Assembly (NCBI RefSeq): GCF_900143285.1
Contig: NZ_FRDN01000011.1
Coordinates: 163,619 to 227,618, forward strand
Direction: 5' to 3'
DNA length: 64,000 nucleotides
Source of the DNA: Desulfitobacterium chlororespirans DSM 11544
Lineage (GTDB): Bacteria > Bacillota > Desulfitobacteriia > Desulfitobacteriales > Desulfitobacteriaceae
This document shows, piece by piece, positions 28,694 to 37,666 of the stretch (its first letter is position 1; every line of letters starts with the position of its first letter). A program made the translations under genes and the position numbers. Below the pieces are notes generated by a model. The model searched no databases. It was not told where the DNA came from and worked only from the letters and a program-made list of their open reading frames with translations.

Positions 28694-28819
28694 TTAATGA
28701 AGCGCCAGTCCGTTGACAAAAATCCTTCCTTTGCGCTCCCTGCCGGAAAGCTTGTCGCCGGCTTCCCCCGGCAGGGCCTGACATAGGACAGAATGCAGCC
28801 TATAACACCGTTTTTTCAG
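28694..28819 (-). CDS. Possible 41-residue protein with a CTG start
   Basis: Between the TetR gene and the hydrolase, a frame starting CTG at 28819 encodes LKKRCYRLHSVLCQALPG then DKLSGRERKGRIFVNGLALH and stops. AAAGGAG lies 8 bases before the CTG. There is no ATG, GTG or TTG start in frame with that spacing. The region also contains a strong hairpin (CCCTGCCGG...CCGGCAGGG), so it may instead be only a leader. Speculative. Confidence 0.3.
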   Translation of the reverse strand: MKKRCYRLHSVLCQALPGEAGDKLSGRERKGRIFVNGLALH

Positions 28820-28909
28820 TTGTTCTTCTCCTTTAGAGTTGGATTTTGGTTAGGGGAGACTAACTTTTGTGTTAAAAAATTTTGGGGTTTTCGGACGCGT
28901 CTTTAAGGT

Positions 28910-29521
28910 TCAAAACCCTAAAACAGCTTGCCAGTTAAAAAATTTGGTAATGATGCTGCAATGGTGCAGCGCTTTTTCTTTGGAAAAATCATGGATGATC
29001 GTTTCGAACAGGGTGGACCAATATGCCGTCAGGAGGATGTGGAGCTCATCTTCGTCAATGCGGATTTTTGTAAGCCCCCGGGCAAAGGCTTCTTCCACAA
29101 AGGCCAGGGTATGTTTGGTGTTCTCAGCTACAAAATCATTCAAAAAATTCGCATATACGGAGCCTGCGGAGCAGCACAAAAGAAGCTTAAAGCCGTCATA
29201 CCTGGAGTAAAGAAACTCGATCCACCTTTGGTGGGTTGCTTCCGACATATCCCACACCGCCTGCATTTCTTCCCGTTCCAGGTGTTCATAATTACTCTGT
29301 TCCACGGCTTCGCTTAAGACGTTGATGTCCTTCAGAGTAGGTTCCAGTACGGCCGCGAACAATTCCTCCTTTCCGGAAAATCTTTTGTACAGAGCGCCGG
29401 TGGTGACGCCGGCTTTTTGGCATATTTCCCGCAAGGATGCCTCGGCAAATCCCTTTCGCAAAAACTCTTCTTTCGCGCTGACCAATATCTTAGGATCAAT
29501 GCTGCAATCGGGTAATGACAT
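28910..29521 (-). CDS. TetR/AcrR-family transcriptional regulator
   Basis: 203 residues with an N-terminal helix-turn-helix (AKEEFLRKGFAEASLREICQ, then AGVTTGALYKRFSGKEELFAAVL) and an all-helical ligand domain. The promoter carries a perfect inverted repeat overlapping the -10, consistent with autorepression. The likely target is its own unit including the ATC-hydrolase-like gene. The ligand is unknown. Start MSLPDCSID has GGGAGGGA upstream. Confidence 0.88.
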   Translation of the reverse strand: MSLPDCSIDPKILVSAKEEFLRKGFAEASLREICQKAGVTTGALYKRFSGKEELFAAVLEPTLKDINVLSEAVEQSNYEHLEREEMQAVWDMSEATHQRWIEFLYSRYDGFKLLLCCSAGSVYANFLNDFVAENTKHTLAFVEEAFARGLTKIRIDEDELHILLTAYWSTLFETIIHDFSKEKALHHCSIITKFFNWQAVLGF

Positions 29522-29536
29522 GACATCCCTCCCACG

Positions 29537-29597
29537 CTGATAACGTTGTTATTGATAACGACGTTATCAGTATAGTGCAATCCTTTTTTCTTGTCAA
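29537..29597 (-). promoter_or_regulatory. Promoter and operator of the TetR gene
   Basis: Read on the minus strand: TTGACA (29597-29592), 17-base spacer, TATACT (29574-29569). CTGATAACGT (29537-29546) and ACGTTATCAG (29561-29570) form a perfect 10-bp inverted repeat covering the start region and touching the -10. A second inner palindrome is GTTATTGATAAC. This is a typical TetR operator layout. Confidence 0.8.
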
Positions 29598-29821
29598 GAG
29601 ATACGCCTGTTTCTGCAATTGCCGCCGATGTGGATGTGTCAACCTGGCGAAGTAACAAAGTGCGAAAGCAGTCTTTGGGGACTTTCTTTACGATAAGTCC
29701 GAAAAGTGAAGATTGGTTTAGGCTAAGAAAATAGTGTATTATATAAGAGATTTAAAATATAACAGATTTAACAATAAAAGCGTCAGTAAGACGAGGGGTT
29801 TTATGGATAAGGGGGATGGCA

Positions 29822-31066
29822 ATGCCCAAGGAAGAAAAGCTCAAAGTCGCCGTGGTGGGAGGGGGAGCAGCAGGTCTTTTGGCAGCGGTGATCGCCAGGC
29901 GGGAAGGGGCAGAGGTTAGGATATTGGAAAGGAATCAACGGGTCGGCAAGAAAATCCTGACCACAGGCAATGGGCGCTGCAACCTGACGAATACGGATTT
30001 GCATTTATCCCATTACCATGGCCAAAATCCTAAATTTGCTTATAGTGCTTTACAAGCTTTTGATAATCATCGGGCCATCGACTTTTTTGAGGAGCTGGGT
30101 ATCACTCATAAAGTTGAAGAAGAAGGCAAAATCTTTCCTTTTTCCAATCAAGCCTCCAGTGTCCTGGATGTTCTGCGTTATGAAGTGGAGCACTTGGGGA
30201 TCGAGACGATGCTCGAAGCCGAAGTGAAAGAGATTTGTAAAGTGAGCCAAGGCTTTGAATTGGCGGCGAAGGATGGCAAGAAGTATTTTGCTCATCGCGT
30301 TATTCTGGCTGCCGGAGGTAAGGCCGCTCCCAATCTGGGTACTAATGGCAGTGGGTATGCATTGGCCGAAAAACTGGGACATCGCCTGGTGGAACCTTTC
30401 CCGGCTTTGGTCCAACTTAAGCTGGAGTCGCCCTTCCTCAAACAGATTAAAGGCATCAAATTCGATGGCGGGGCGCAAGTGCTGGTCAAGGGAAAAACTT
30501 TGGCCAAAGCCCAAGGGGAAATCCTATTTACGGAGTATGGGATTTCCGGTCCGCCGATTTTCCAATTAAGCCGGACGGCTGCCGAAAAACTGCGGATGCA
30601 GAATGCGGTTTGGCTTAAGGTGGTGCTGCTCCCCGTTTGGTCCAGGGAAAAGCTTGAGCAGTATCTAAGCAAGCGCTGGGAGGAGGCTCCGGAAAAGAGC
30701 GTGCATTTCAGCTTTGTCGGCTTTATCAATAAGCAGTTAGTTCCCGTGCTCCTCAAACAGTCCGGCATTGAAGATATTAACAAGCCGGTCGCTGCTTTGA
30801 CCGCCCGGGAAAAGGCAGGTATTCTGAACCTGCTTCAAGACTGGCGTTTCCAGGTCATCGGCACCAACAGCTGGACGGCTGCTCAGGTCACGGCCGGAGG
30901 CCTTGATGTTCGTGATATCAACCCCAGGACCATGGAATCTCTGCTGGTGCCGGGACTTTATTTTGCCGGCGAGATCCTGGATATTGATGGAGACTGCGGA
31001 GGCTATAACCTGCAATGGGCCTGGTCTTCAGGCTATGTGGCGGGCAAGAGTGCTGCCGACGGATGA
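29822..31066 (+). CDS. HI0933/YhiN-family flavoprotein (NAD(P)/FAD-dependent oxidoreductase)
   Basis: N-terminal FAD-binding VAVVGGGAAGLLAAVIARREG, then the family motif GKKILTTGNGRCNLTN. The C-terminal segment GLYFAGEILDIDGDCGGYNLQWAWSSGYVAG is the conserved second FAD contact. About 415 residues. Family members are annotated as aminoacetone oxidases or as of unknown function. ATG 29822 preferred over 29816 for ribosome binding site spacing (GGGGG). Not obviously linked to its neighbours. Confidence 0.87.
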   Translation: MPKEEKLKVAVVGGGAAGLLAAVIARREGAEVRILERNQRVGKKILTTGNGRCNLTNTDLHLSHYHGQNPKFAYSALQAFDNHRAIDFFEELGITHKVEEEGKIFPFSNQASSVLDVLRYEVEHLGIETMLEAEVKEICKVSQGFELAAKDGKKYFAHRVILAAGGKAAPNLGTNGSGYALAEKLGHRLVEPFPALVQLKLESPFLKQIKGIKFDGGAQVLVKGKTLAKAQGEILFTEYGISGPPIFQLSRTAAEKLRMQNAVWLKVVLLPVWSREKLEQYLSKRWEEAPEKSVHFSFVGFINKQLVPVLLKQSGIEDINKPVAALTAREKAGILNLLQDWRFQVIGTNSWTAAQVTAGGLDVRDINPRTMESLLVPGLYFAGEILDIDGDCGGYNLQWAWSSGYVAGKSAADG

Positions 31067-31095
31067 TGAAATGATTAGAGAGGCGGTGTGGAAAG

Positions 31096-31737
31096 ATGAT
31101 TTTAAAATCCATTGCCAATCCTGATGTTTATAAATTTATGGATACAGATCAAGAGCCGGTCTATCATGGTGCCTGTCAGGGCTGGTATCCTACCATTTGG
31201 CAGCGCCGAGCCGGTTGTGGTCCCTGTACGGCAGCCAATATTATGTATTATCTTACCCATGGCCGGCTTCCTGCTGGGGAGGGTTTTCGGAGCCGCGGGG
31301 AATGGATTGCCTTAATGGAAGAGTTGTGGAAGTATGTTACCCCCTCCCTCAAAGGGGTTAATAAGATGAGCATGCTTTATGAACCATTGGCAGCGTTTGC
31401 TCAGACCAAGGATATCTCTCTTGAATATCACCTCTGTGAGGTACCTGAGGAGGTTCACCGCCGGCCATCCTTAGGGGAGGTTGTGGATTTTTTAGCTGAA
31501 GCCTTGGACCAGGATGCCCCAATTGCTTTTCTTAACTGGTGCAATGGGGAGGTAAAAAACCTGGATCGCTGGCACTGGGTCAATATCATTCAACTGGAGT
31601 TCGATGAGGAAAAGCAGAAAGCCTATGGAACGATCCTGGATGAAGGCAGACTAAAGAAGATCGATCTGGCATTGTGGCTGAAAACCAGCACATTGGGCGG
31701 GGGATTTGTTTATTTCACGACGGCAGGGAGCGTTTAG
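31096..31737 (+). CDS. Papain-fold (C39-like) cysteine-peptidase-related protein
   Basis: 213 residues without signal peptide or membrane segment. WQRRAGCGPCTAANIMYYLT resembles the catalytic-Cys helix of C39-like peptidases (GCGPTA-type). RWHWVNIIQLEF offers the His and GTILDEGR an Asp in the right order. A triad is therefore plausible but unproven. It follows the flavoprotein by 29 bases and may be co-transcribed. The substrate is unknown. Confidence 0.6.
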   Translation: MILKSIANPDVYKFMDTDQEPVYHGACQGWYPTIWQRRAGCGPCTAANIMYYLTHGRLPAGEGFRSRGEWIALMEELWKYVTPSLKGVNKMSMLYEPLAAFAQTKDISLEYHLCEVPEEVHRRPSLGEVVDFLAEALDQDAPIAFLNWCNGEVKNLDRWHWVNIIQLEFDEEKQKAYGTILDEGRLKKIDLALWLKTSTLGGGFVYFTTAGSV

Positions 31738-31892
31738 TGCTCTTACTCTGATTTCTTTCTTTATCCCTGTTTGAGAAATGGATATAATAAGGCTATTGGG
31801 TTGTCTTTTGATGCTAATACGAGAAGGTATCAGTGAAAAGATTGAAGAACTATAACGAGAAATATAATGAGAAACTTAATGAGGAGAGAGCT

Positions 31893-32816
31893 ATGAGCAG
31901 TGACTTCACTTCCCGTCCACCTCAAAAACACCATTGGAAGATATGGTGGGAATTAATTCGTCCCCACACTTTGACGGCCGCCACAGTTCCGGTTCTGCTG
32001 GGATCGGTTCTGGCCTTGCTGGAGGGGAAGACCCATCTTCTGCTTTTTGCCGCTATGATGATCGCCAGTCTGCTCATTCAGGCGGCAACCAATCTTTTTA
32101 ATGAATACTACGATTATAAGCGGGGATTGGATACGGAGAAATCGGTGGGCATTGGCGGCGGCATTGTGCGTCATGGTATGGCTCCCGGCCTGATTATGAC
32201 CCTTGCTCTGAGTATGTATGCTATCTCGGTACTGCTGGGCGTCTATATCTGTGCTTCTTCCTCCTGGTGGCTGGCAGCGGTGGGGTCCTTGTGCATGCTG
32301 ATGGGCTATCTTTATACCGGCGGTCCTTATCCTATTTCCTATACTCCCTTGGGAGAGCTGTTTTCCGGTTTGTTTATGGGCTTTCTGATCATCCTCATTG
32401 CCTTTTTTATTCAGACCGGTTATGTTTCAAGTACGGCCGTTTTAGTGGCGGTTCCCAGCGGGATTTTAGTAGGGTTGATCAATCTAAGCAATAATTTGCG
32501 GGACCGGGATGGGGATAAGGCCAACGGACGCAAAACCATTCCCGTTCTATTGGGACCGGAAAAGACGATCGTATTTATGGGGATCATGTTTGCCGTTGCT
32601 TATCTCTGGATCGTGGGGCTGGTGGTGGTCCGGCTTATTACCCCCTGGGCCCTTGTGGCCTTACTGAGCATACCCAAAGCGAGGCAGGCGACGAAAGGCT
32701 TTGTGGGGAAGGTGGAACCCATTACCATGATGCCTGCTATGAAAGCGACCGGACAGACCAATACCTTTTTTGGTTTGCTGCTGGCTCTGGGGCTGTTGGT
32801 GGGGTATTTTCTCTAA
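31893..32816 (+). CDS. menA: MenA-type UbiA prenyltransferase
   Basis: Integral membrane prenyltransferase, probably 1,4-dihydroxy-2-naphthoate polyprenyltransferase of menaquinone synthesis. Nine hydrophobic segments are visible. The first Asp-rich motif is NLFNEYYDYKRGLD and the second lies in NLSNNLRDRDGDKANGRKT. WWELIRPHTLTAATVPVLLG is the N-terminal family pattern. The start is ATG 31893 with GAGGAGAG upstream; the frame is open from 31833. Desulfitobacterium respires with menaquinone, which fits. No other men genes are adjacent. Confidence 0.85.
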   Translation: MSSDFTSRPPQKHHWKIWWELIRPHTLTAATVPVLLGSVLALLEGKTHLLLFAAMMIASLLIQAATNLFNEYYDYKRGLDTEKSVGIGGGIVRHGMAPGLIMTLALSMYAISVLLGVYICASSSWWLAAVGSLCMLMGYLYTGGPYPISYTPLGELFSGLFMGFLIILIAFFIQTGYVSSTAVLVAVPSGILVGLINLSNNLRDRDGDKANGRKTIPVLLGPEKTIVFMGIMFAVAYLWIVGLVVVRLITPWALVALLSIPKARQATKGFVGKVEPITMMPAMKATGQTNTFFGLLLALGLLVGYFL

Positions 32817-32840
32817 TGTACGGACTTTAAAGAAGAGAGC

Positions 32841-32863
32841 AACCCGCCTGAGGCGGGTTTTCC
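32841..32863 (+). terminator. Rho-independent terminator after menA
   Basis: AACCCGCC-TGA-GGCGGGTT followed by TTCC; compact and strong. Confidence 0.85.
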
Positions 32864-32867
32864 TTTA

Positions 32868-32984
32868 CACTATCAGCAAGTATAAGCTTACGCTATATAC
32901 TTTCCAAGCATAAGTGCAACCAGCGATTTCGCCTCATTGGTAAGCATGCGTTTAAAGCACGGCGAAGCCGGGTTTTCTTTATTA
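32868..32984. repeat. Second dispersed repeat family, copy A
   Basis: Similar in inverted orientation to 56284-56423. Shared stretches include AGCATAAGTGCAACCA, AAGCATGCGTTTAA and GGCGAAGCCGGGTTTTCTTT. Copy B carries about 20 extra bases in the GCGAAGACAGTGTCTTCG hairpin. Both lie between genes. Confidence 0.7.
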
Positions 32985-33065
32985 TGCTAAAGGCAATCCT
33001 TAACGGAATCCTGGGGTTACGCTCAGGGTTAATGAAAGATTGAGAGGAGAGGGAGGGGAAAGATA

Positions 33066-33872
33066 ATGAGGGTTCCGGAGCAAAAGACAGGTGTTTTTTC
33101 CTGGTTTGGGTTTGTCCTGCCCTTCGGGGAGAGAATCTCATTAATACAGGAGGCGGGGTTTACAGGGACCTCTCTTTGGTGGGAAGATGAAGAGGAACCC
33201 TTTCCTATGCCCAAGGAAAGGATGCCGGCCTTAGTACGGGAAAGAGGATTAATCCTGGAGAACATTCATGTACCCTGGTGTGATGCCAATGCACTGTGGT
33301 CGGATGAGCAAGCTTTGCGCGGAGAGATCATCGCCAGGCATAAGCAATGGATAGAGGATTGTGCACGGTTTGAGATTCCTTTGCTGGTGATGCATTTATG
33401 CGATGGGGAAAACCCGCCGCAGCCCAATGAGTACGGGTTGGCAAGTATGGGGGAACTGGCCGGGGCTGCGGAGAGACAGGGAGTCAGGATTGCCGTGGAA
33501 AACACCCGTCGCAGGGACAGTGTGGAGTATGTGCTGGGGCAGATTGCTTCCCCGGCCCTGGGTTTTTGCTTTGACAGCTCTCATCACCGGCTGACGGATC
33601 AGGAGGATTTTCACCTGCTGAGAGCCTGGGGTAACCGCCTGATGGCTACTCATTTTTCCGACAATGACGGGGTGGAGGACCGGCATTGGCTGCCCGGTCA
33701 TGGTGTGATCGATTGGGCTAAAGTTGCCGGGGCCTTTCCGAAAGGTTATCAAGATTTTCTCACCCTGGAAGTATACCCTAATCCTCAGGAAAGACAAGGG
33801 AAGCCCCAGGAATTCCTGGAGAGGGCTTACGATAGAATCAGCGGAGTCAGGATTTTGATTGAGAATTCTTAA
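33066..33872 (+). CDS. Sugar phosphate isomerase/epimerase-like TIM-barrel protein
   Basis: AP-endonuclease-2/xylose-isomerase-like fold, 268 residues. Likely metal ligands appear in order: Glu in IAVENTRRRDSVEY, Asp/His in GFCFDSSHHRLTD, His in ATHFSDNDGVEDRHWLPGHG, and Glu in LTLEVYPN. These are typical of sugar epimerases. The substrate cannot be read from context. GAGGAGAGGGAGGGGAAAG lies just before the ATG. It is a single gene between a repeat and the cobalamin riboswitch. Confidence 0.8.
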   Translation: MRVPEQKTGVFSWFGFVLPFGERISLIQEAGFTGTSLWWEDEEEPFPMPKERMPALVRERGLILENIHVPWCDANALWSDEQALRGEIIARHKQWIEDCARFEIPLLVMHLCDGENPPQPNEYGLASMGELAGAAERQGVRIAVENTRRRDSVEYVLGQIASPALGFCFDSSHHRLTDQEDFHLLRAWGNRLMATHFSDNDGVEDRHWLPGHGVIDWAKVAGAFPKGYQDFLTLEVYPNPQERQGKPQEFLERAYDRISGVRILIENS

Positions 33873-33959
33873 CAGTCTGTGCAAACTGTTATAGGTATGT
33901 TATATTTGTTATATATTAATGAAATTTCATAGAAATTGGGATGAGTGATTCTGTTTGCA

Positions 33960-34226
33960 GGAAAGAAAACAAACAGGATTGAAAAGGGAAGTCAGTTAAA
34001 GCTGATGCGGTGCCCGCCACTGTAAAAGGGAGTCAACCATAAGATGTCACTGGATAGTTTATCCGGGAAGGCCTGAGTTGATGATGATCTTAAGCCAGGA
34101 GACCTGCTCATCTCCCCAAAGTAAGATTACCTACGGGATGTTAGGGAGGTGGATTTTTGTGTCGTCGTTGAACAACTTGGATACAAGCTAGCCTTCTAAG
34201 CCCTTCCGTTAGTGAAGGGTTTTTTT
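33960..34226 (+). promoter_or_regulatory. Cobalamin riboswitch with terminator, ahead of the ABC transporter
   Basis: Core GATGCGGTGCCCGCCACTGTAA (first part at 34003-34024) and the B12 box GCCAGGAGACCTGC at 34094-34107 are canonical. The expression platform ends in an intrinsic terminator: CCCTTC (34201-34206) with GAAGGG (34214-34219) and TTTTTTT. Adenosylcobalamin should repress the transporter operon downstream. Confidence 0.95.
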
Positions 34227-34301
34227 ATTTGCAGTAATTTGAATCAGAGTGAAAGGCTACTTAAGGAATGGTAAATCATGATGTTTTAGAGGAGGATACT
34301 T

Positions 34302-35894
34302 ATGCAAGTTTTGACCAAGCTTAACCTTAAACGGATATTAGCCCTCTGCCTGTCTGTCTTTGTGCTGTTGTCTGCGGCAGGGTGCACTAATTCAAGTACG
34401 CCGACCGGTGGCAGCAGTCCGGCAGCTGCCCCTTCCCCAGTGGATAAGGATGCCGAAATTGTCCTGGGAGGATACCGCAATCTTGCTCCCGGTGAAAAAG
34501 ACGGATATTATTGCAGTGCTATTCTTTACGTGTGGGAACCCCTGATTAAGCAGGATGATCATGGGGCGCCCCTTCCCGGCCTGGCCGATAGCTGGGAAAT
34601 GTCTGCGGACGGCAAGGAATGGACCTTTCATCTGCGGCAGGGGGTGGTATTCCATGATGGGGAAATGCTGAATGCAGATGCTGTCATCGCCAATTTCGAC
34701 AGGATGAAACTGGGGGTGAAAACCTCATCGTTCTATCCTCTGGATATTAATGCTCATTATCCGGAATTAAAAGAATACGCTAAGGTCGGCGACTATGGGA
34801 TCAAATTGACATTTGAGAATCCTGCGCCAACCCAGCTCTATAATATGGTTAGCTTCGGCAGTGCCATCTATAGCCCTAAATGCTTTGATGAGGAAGGGAA
34901 TTTCCAAGGCATCGCCCAGGGCACAGGGCCTTTCCGGATAGTGGAAAATGTGAAAGATCAATATGTTTTGCTGGAGCGCAATGAGAATTATTATGGGGAA
35001 AAAGCTAAGGCGAAGGCTGTCCGGGTGAAAGTCATTCCTGACGCAGACACTCGCTTCTCCGCCTTGAAAGCAGGGGAAATCCTTGGAGTAATGGACTTGA
35101 GCGCTATACCGGCTTCTTTAGCGGTAGAGTTAAAAGATCAATCTCAATTTGCACTGACCACGACAAAATCCACCATGATTCGTTTTCTCGGGGTCAATGG
35201 AACCCAATTCCCCTTCGATGATGTACGGATGCGTCAAGCGGTCAGTTTAGCTTTGGACCGTCAGTCCCTGGTCGATGATCTCTATAGCGGGTATGGAACC
35301 CCGACGACCAATATCCTGAATTACAGTACTCCTTTTTATACAGATATTCCCGTAGAAGAAAATCTTGAGAAAGCGAAAGCCCTTGCTAAGGAAGTGCTGG
35401 GAGATCAGCGCCATAAAATAGTCTATATGATTAACGGTGCTGAAACGACTCAGAAAATGGAGGCTGAACTGATTTCGTCCTGGCTTTCTCAAATCGGTTT
35501 GGATGTGGAGATTAAGGCCATGGAGTATGCTACCATGCGGGAGGAGATGAAAGCGGGGCACCATCATCTGGCCCGTCTTCAGCAGGGACTTTCCAACAGC
35601 GAGGCTTCAACGATTTTCAGACGCTTTATGCTTTCCACAGGAGATCATAACAAGAATTACAGTCTGGGTTACACTAGTCCTGAAGTTGAAGGGTTGATGA
35701 AAGAAGCGGCATCCTCTCTTGAACTGGAAAAACGCACCGCTATCTATAATCAAATCCAACGAATTTCCACGGAAGAACTGCCGGTCATTCCTCTTTTTAA
35801 TGATGTGACTTTGATGGCTTACAGCACAAAACTAACCAACTACGAAGCTAAGCTTTATGGGCTGGAGCTGCCGAAAGTGGAATGGGCTGAATAG
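34302..35894 (+). CDS. ABC transporter substrate-binding lipoprotein, SBP family 5 (NikA/DppA-like)
   Basis: Lipoprotein signal peptide: basic start, hydrophobic run and lipobox LSAAGC (Cys at about residue 28), so it is anchored outside the membrane. The mature part is a family-5 solute receptor: ADSWEMSADGKEWTFHLRQGVVFHDGEMLNAD and VRMRQAVSLALDRQ. 530 residues. The family takes up peptides, nickel, cobalt or metal-chelator complexes. The cobalamin riboswitch upstream suggests cobalt (or nickel) or a corrinoid precursor as cargo. That is inference; a metal-binding His cluster (GHHHL) is present near residue 424. Confidence 0.85.
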   Translation: MQVLTKLNLKRILALCLSVFVLLSAAGCTNSSTPTGGSSPAAAPSPVDKDAEIVLGGYRNLAPGEKDGYYCSAILYVWEPLIKQDDHGAPLPGLADSWEMSADGKEWTFHLRQGVVFHDGEMLNADAVIANFDRMKLGVKTSSFYPLDINAHYPELKEYAKVGDYGIKLTFENPAPTQLYNMVSFGSAIYSPKCFDEEGNFQGIAQGTGPFRIVENVKDQYVLLERNENYYGEKAKAKAVRVKVIPDADTRFSALKAGEILGVMDLSAIPASLAVELKDQSQFALTTTKSTMIRFLGVNGTQFPFDDVRMRQAVSLALDRQSLVDDLYSGYGTPTTNILNYSTPFYTDIPVEENLEKAKALAKEVLGDQRHKIVYMINGAETTQKMEAELISSWLSQIGLDVEIKAMEYATMREEMKAGHHHLARLQQGLSNSEASTIFRRFMLSTGDHNKNYSLGYTSPEVEGLMKEAASSLELEKRTAIYNQIQRISTEELPVIPLFNDVTLMAYSTKLTNYEAKLYGLELPKVEWAE

Positions 35895-35897
35895 GGA

Positions 35898-36842
35898 ATG
35901 AGCCGCTATATCAGCCAAAGAATTGCCTCACTGATACCGGTGTTGTTCGGCATTACTTTGCTCGCCTTTGCGCTGGGGGTAATTTCCCCCGGCGACCCGG
36001 CGGAAATTGCTTTAAGCCGGGGCGGTATGTCCGAACCAACTCAGGAGCAAATCGCGGTGATGAGGGAAAAGATGGGGCTGAATGAGCCCTTGCCTGTCCA
36101 GTATCTTCACTGGGCAACCAATGCCTTGCGGGGGGATCTGGGCATTTCCTATTCGACACAGGAACCTGTGGGAGAGGAGCTGGGCCGGCGCCTGCCGATA
36201 ACCTTGCAGCTGGCCGGATATGCTGTGGTTCTGGCCTGTACCGGCGGGATTCTGATGGGAATTCTGGCTGCCATGTACAAAGATCGGGGCCTTGATCATA
36301 GCCTTATGGGTTTGACGAACGTGATGCTTTCTTTCCCCGGGTTCTGGCTGTCCCTTTTGCTGATTCTTTTGTTTGCAGAGATACTGGGCTGGCTGCCGAC
36401 CAGTGGAGTCGGGGGAGTCAGGCATATGCTGATGCCGGCGGCAGCTCTCTCCTGTGCCACAACGGCAACGGTGGCCCGGTTAACCCGCTCCGCCCTGCTG
36501 GCGGAATTCGGGAAACAGTATTTTCTGGCTGCCAATGCCAGAGGAATCAGTAAGTATCGCTTGATTGTGAGAAATGCTCTGCCCAACGGGATAGTGCCGG
36601 TCATTACCTTGTTGGGAAACTACATAGGGGGAATACTGGGCGGCTCCGTCGTGGTGGAAACCATCTTTGCCCTCCCGGGAGTGGGCAGCTATGCCATCGA
36701 AGCCATCTATGCCCGGGATTATCCGGCACTGCAAGGCTATGTACTCCTTACGGGAGTGCTTTTTGTTACCATTACCCTGATGGTGGACTTGGTTAGTTTG
36801 GCCTTAAATCCGAAAATCAGGCTGGGAGGGAAGCGGTTATGA
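35898..36842 (+). CDS. ABC transporter permease (NikB/DppB-like)
   Basis: First inner-membrane permease of the importer, 314 residues with six hydrophobic segments. RIASLIPVLFGITLLAFAL is the family N terminus. AANARGISKYRLIVRNALPNGIVPVI is the EAA loop that contacts the ATPases. It begins 3 bases after the binding protein and overlaps the next permease by 4 bases. Confidence 0.9.
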   Translation: MSRYISQRIASLIPVLFGITLLAFALGVISPGDPAEIALSRGGMSEPTQEQIAVMREKMGLNEPLPVQYLHWATNALRGDLGISYSTQEPVGEELGRRLPITLQLAGYAVVLACTGGILMGILAAMYKDRGLDHSLMGLTNVMLSFPGFWLSLLLILLFAEILGWLPTSGVGGVRHMLMPAAALSCATTATVARLTRSALLAEFGKQYFLAANARGISKYRLIVRNALPNGIVPVITLLGNYIGGILGGSVVVETIFALPGVGSYAIEAIYARDYPALQGYVLLTGVLFVTITLMVDLVSLALNPKIRLGGKRL

Positions 36843-37666
36843 GAAGAAAAGTCAGGCTAAAAGCGGTCCTCGTTCTCACCCTTCTCTTCATAATTATTGT
36901 TGCCAGCATAGGTGCGCCTCTGCTTGCTCCGTTTTCGCCCACGGCTACGGATATGTCGGTACGCCTGCAGGGACCGTCCTGGGAGCATCCTCTGGGAACC
37001 GACGCTCTGGGTCGGGATATGCTAAGCCGCGCCCTGTATGGGGGAAGGGCCTCTATGCTGCTGGCCCTGACCGCCACGGTATTATCCATGTCCTGCGGAA
37101 TGATAGTAGGGATAGCAGCCGGGTATTACGGGGGGCCGGTGGATTGGCTGATCACCATCCTGGCCAATATTTTTCAAGGACTTCCCGGGACCTGTTTCAT
37201 GATTGCTGTGGCGGGAGTGCTGGGTCCAAGTATTCAGAGCCTTTTGCTGGCCTTGGTATTCACTTCATGGGCAGGATTTTCCCGGATTGTCAGAACGGAA
37301 GTATTGCGCCAGCGGGAGGAACCCTATGTTGAGGGGATGCGCTGCCTGGGAAGCAGTGACCTGCGGCTGATCATCCGGCACATCCTTCCTAATATCATGA
37401 ACACACTGCTGATTCTTTTTACAACACGGGTAGGCAGGAGTGTGCTGACCATAGCTGCCCTGAGCTTTTTAGGCTTAGGGGTCCAGCCGCCTACACCGGA
37501 TTGGAGTGTCATGATCAATGACGCGCGCCTCCATTACCGCAGTGCCCCCCATGTGTTGGTCGTACCGGGAATGTGCATCTTTCTCCTGATGCTGTCGATC
37601 AATATGCTGGGAGATGTTCTCCGGGATCATTTTGATGTGAGAAATGAGGAGGTACGGGAGTGGTAG
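36839..37666 (+). CDS. ABC transporter permease (NikC/DppC-like)
   Basis: Second permease, 275 residues. HPLGTDALGRDMLSRALYGGR is the conserved family-5 segment, and EGMRCLGSSDLRLIIRHILPNIMNTLL is the EAA loop. Overlaps both neighbours (4 and 7 bases), indicating tight translational coupling. Confidence 0.9.
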   Translation: MRRKVRLKAVLVLTLLFIIIVASIGAPLLAPFSPTATDMSVRLQGPSWEHPLGTDALGRDMLSRALYGGRASMLLALTATVLSMSCGMIVGIAAGYYGGPVDWLITILANIFQGLPGTCFMIAVAGVLGPSIQSLLLALVFTSWAGFSRIVRTEVLRQREEPYVEGMRCLGSSDLRLIIRHILPNIMNTLLILFTTRVGRSVLTIAALSFLGLGVQPPTPDWSVMINDARLHYRSAPHVLVVPGMCIFLLMLSINMLGDVLRDHFDVRNEEVREW

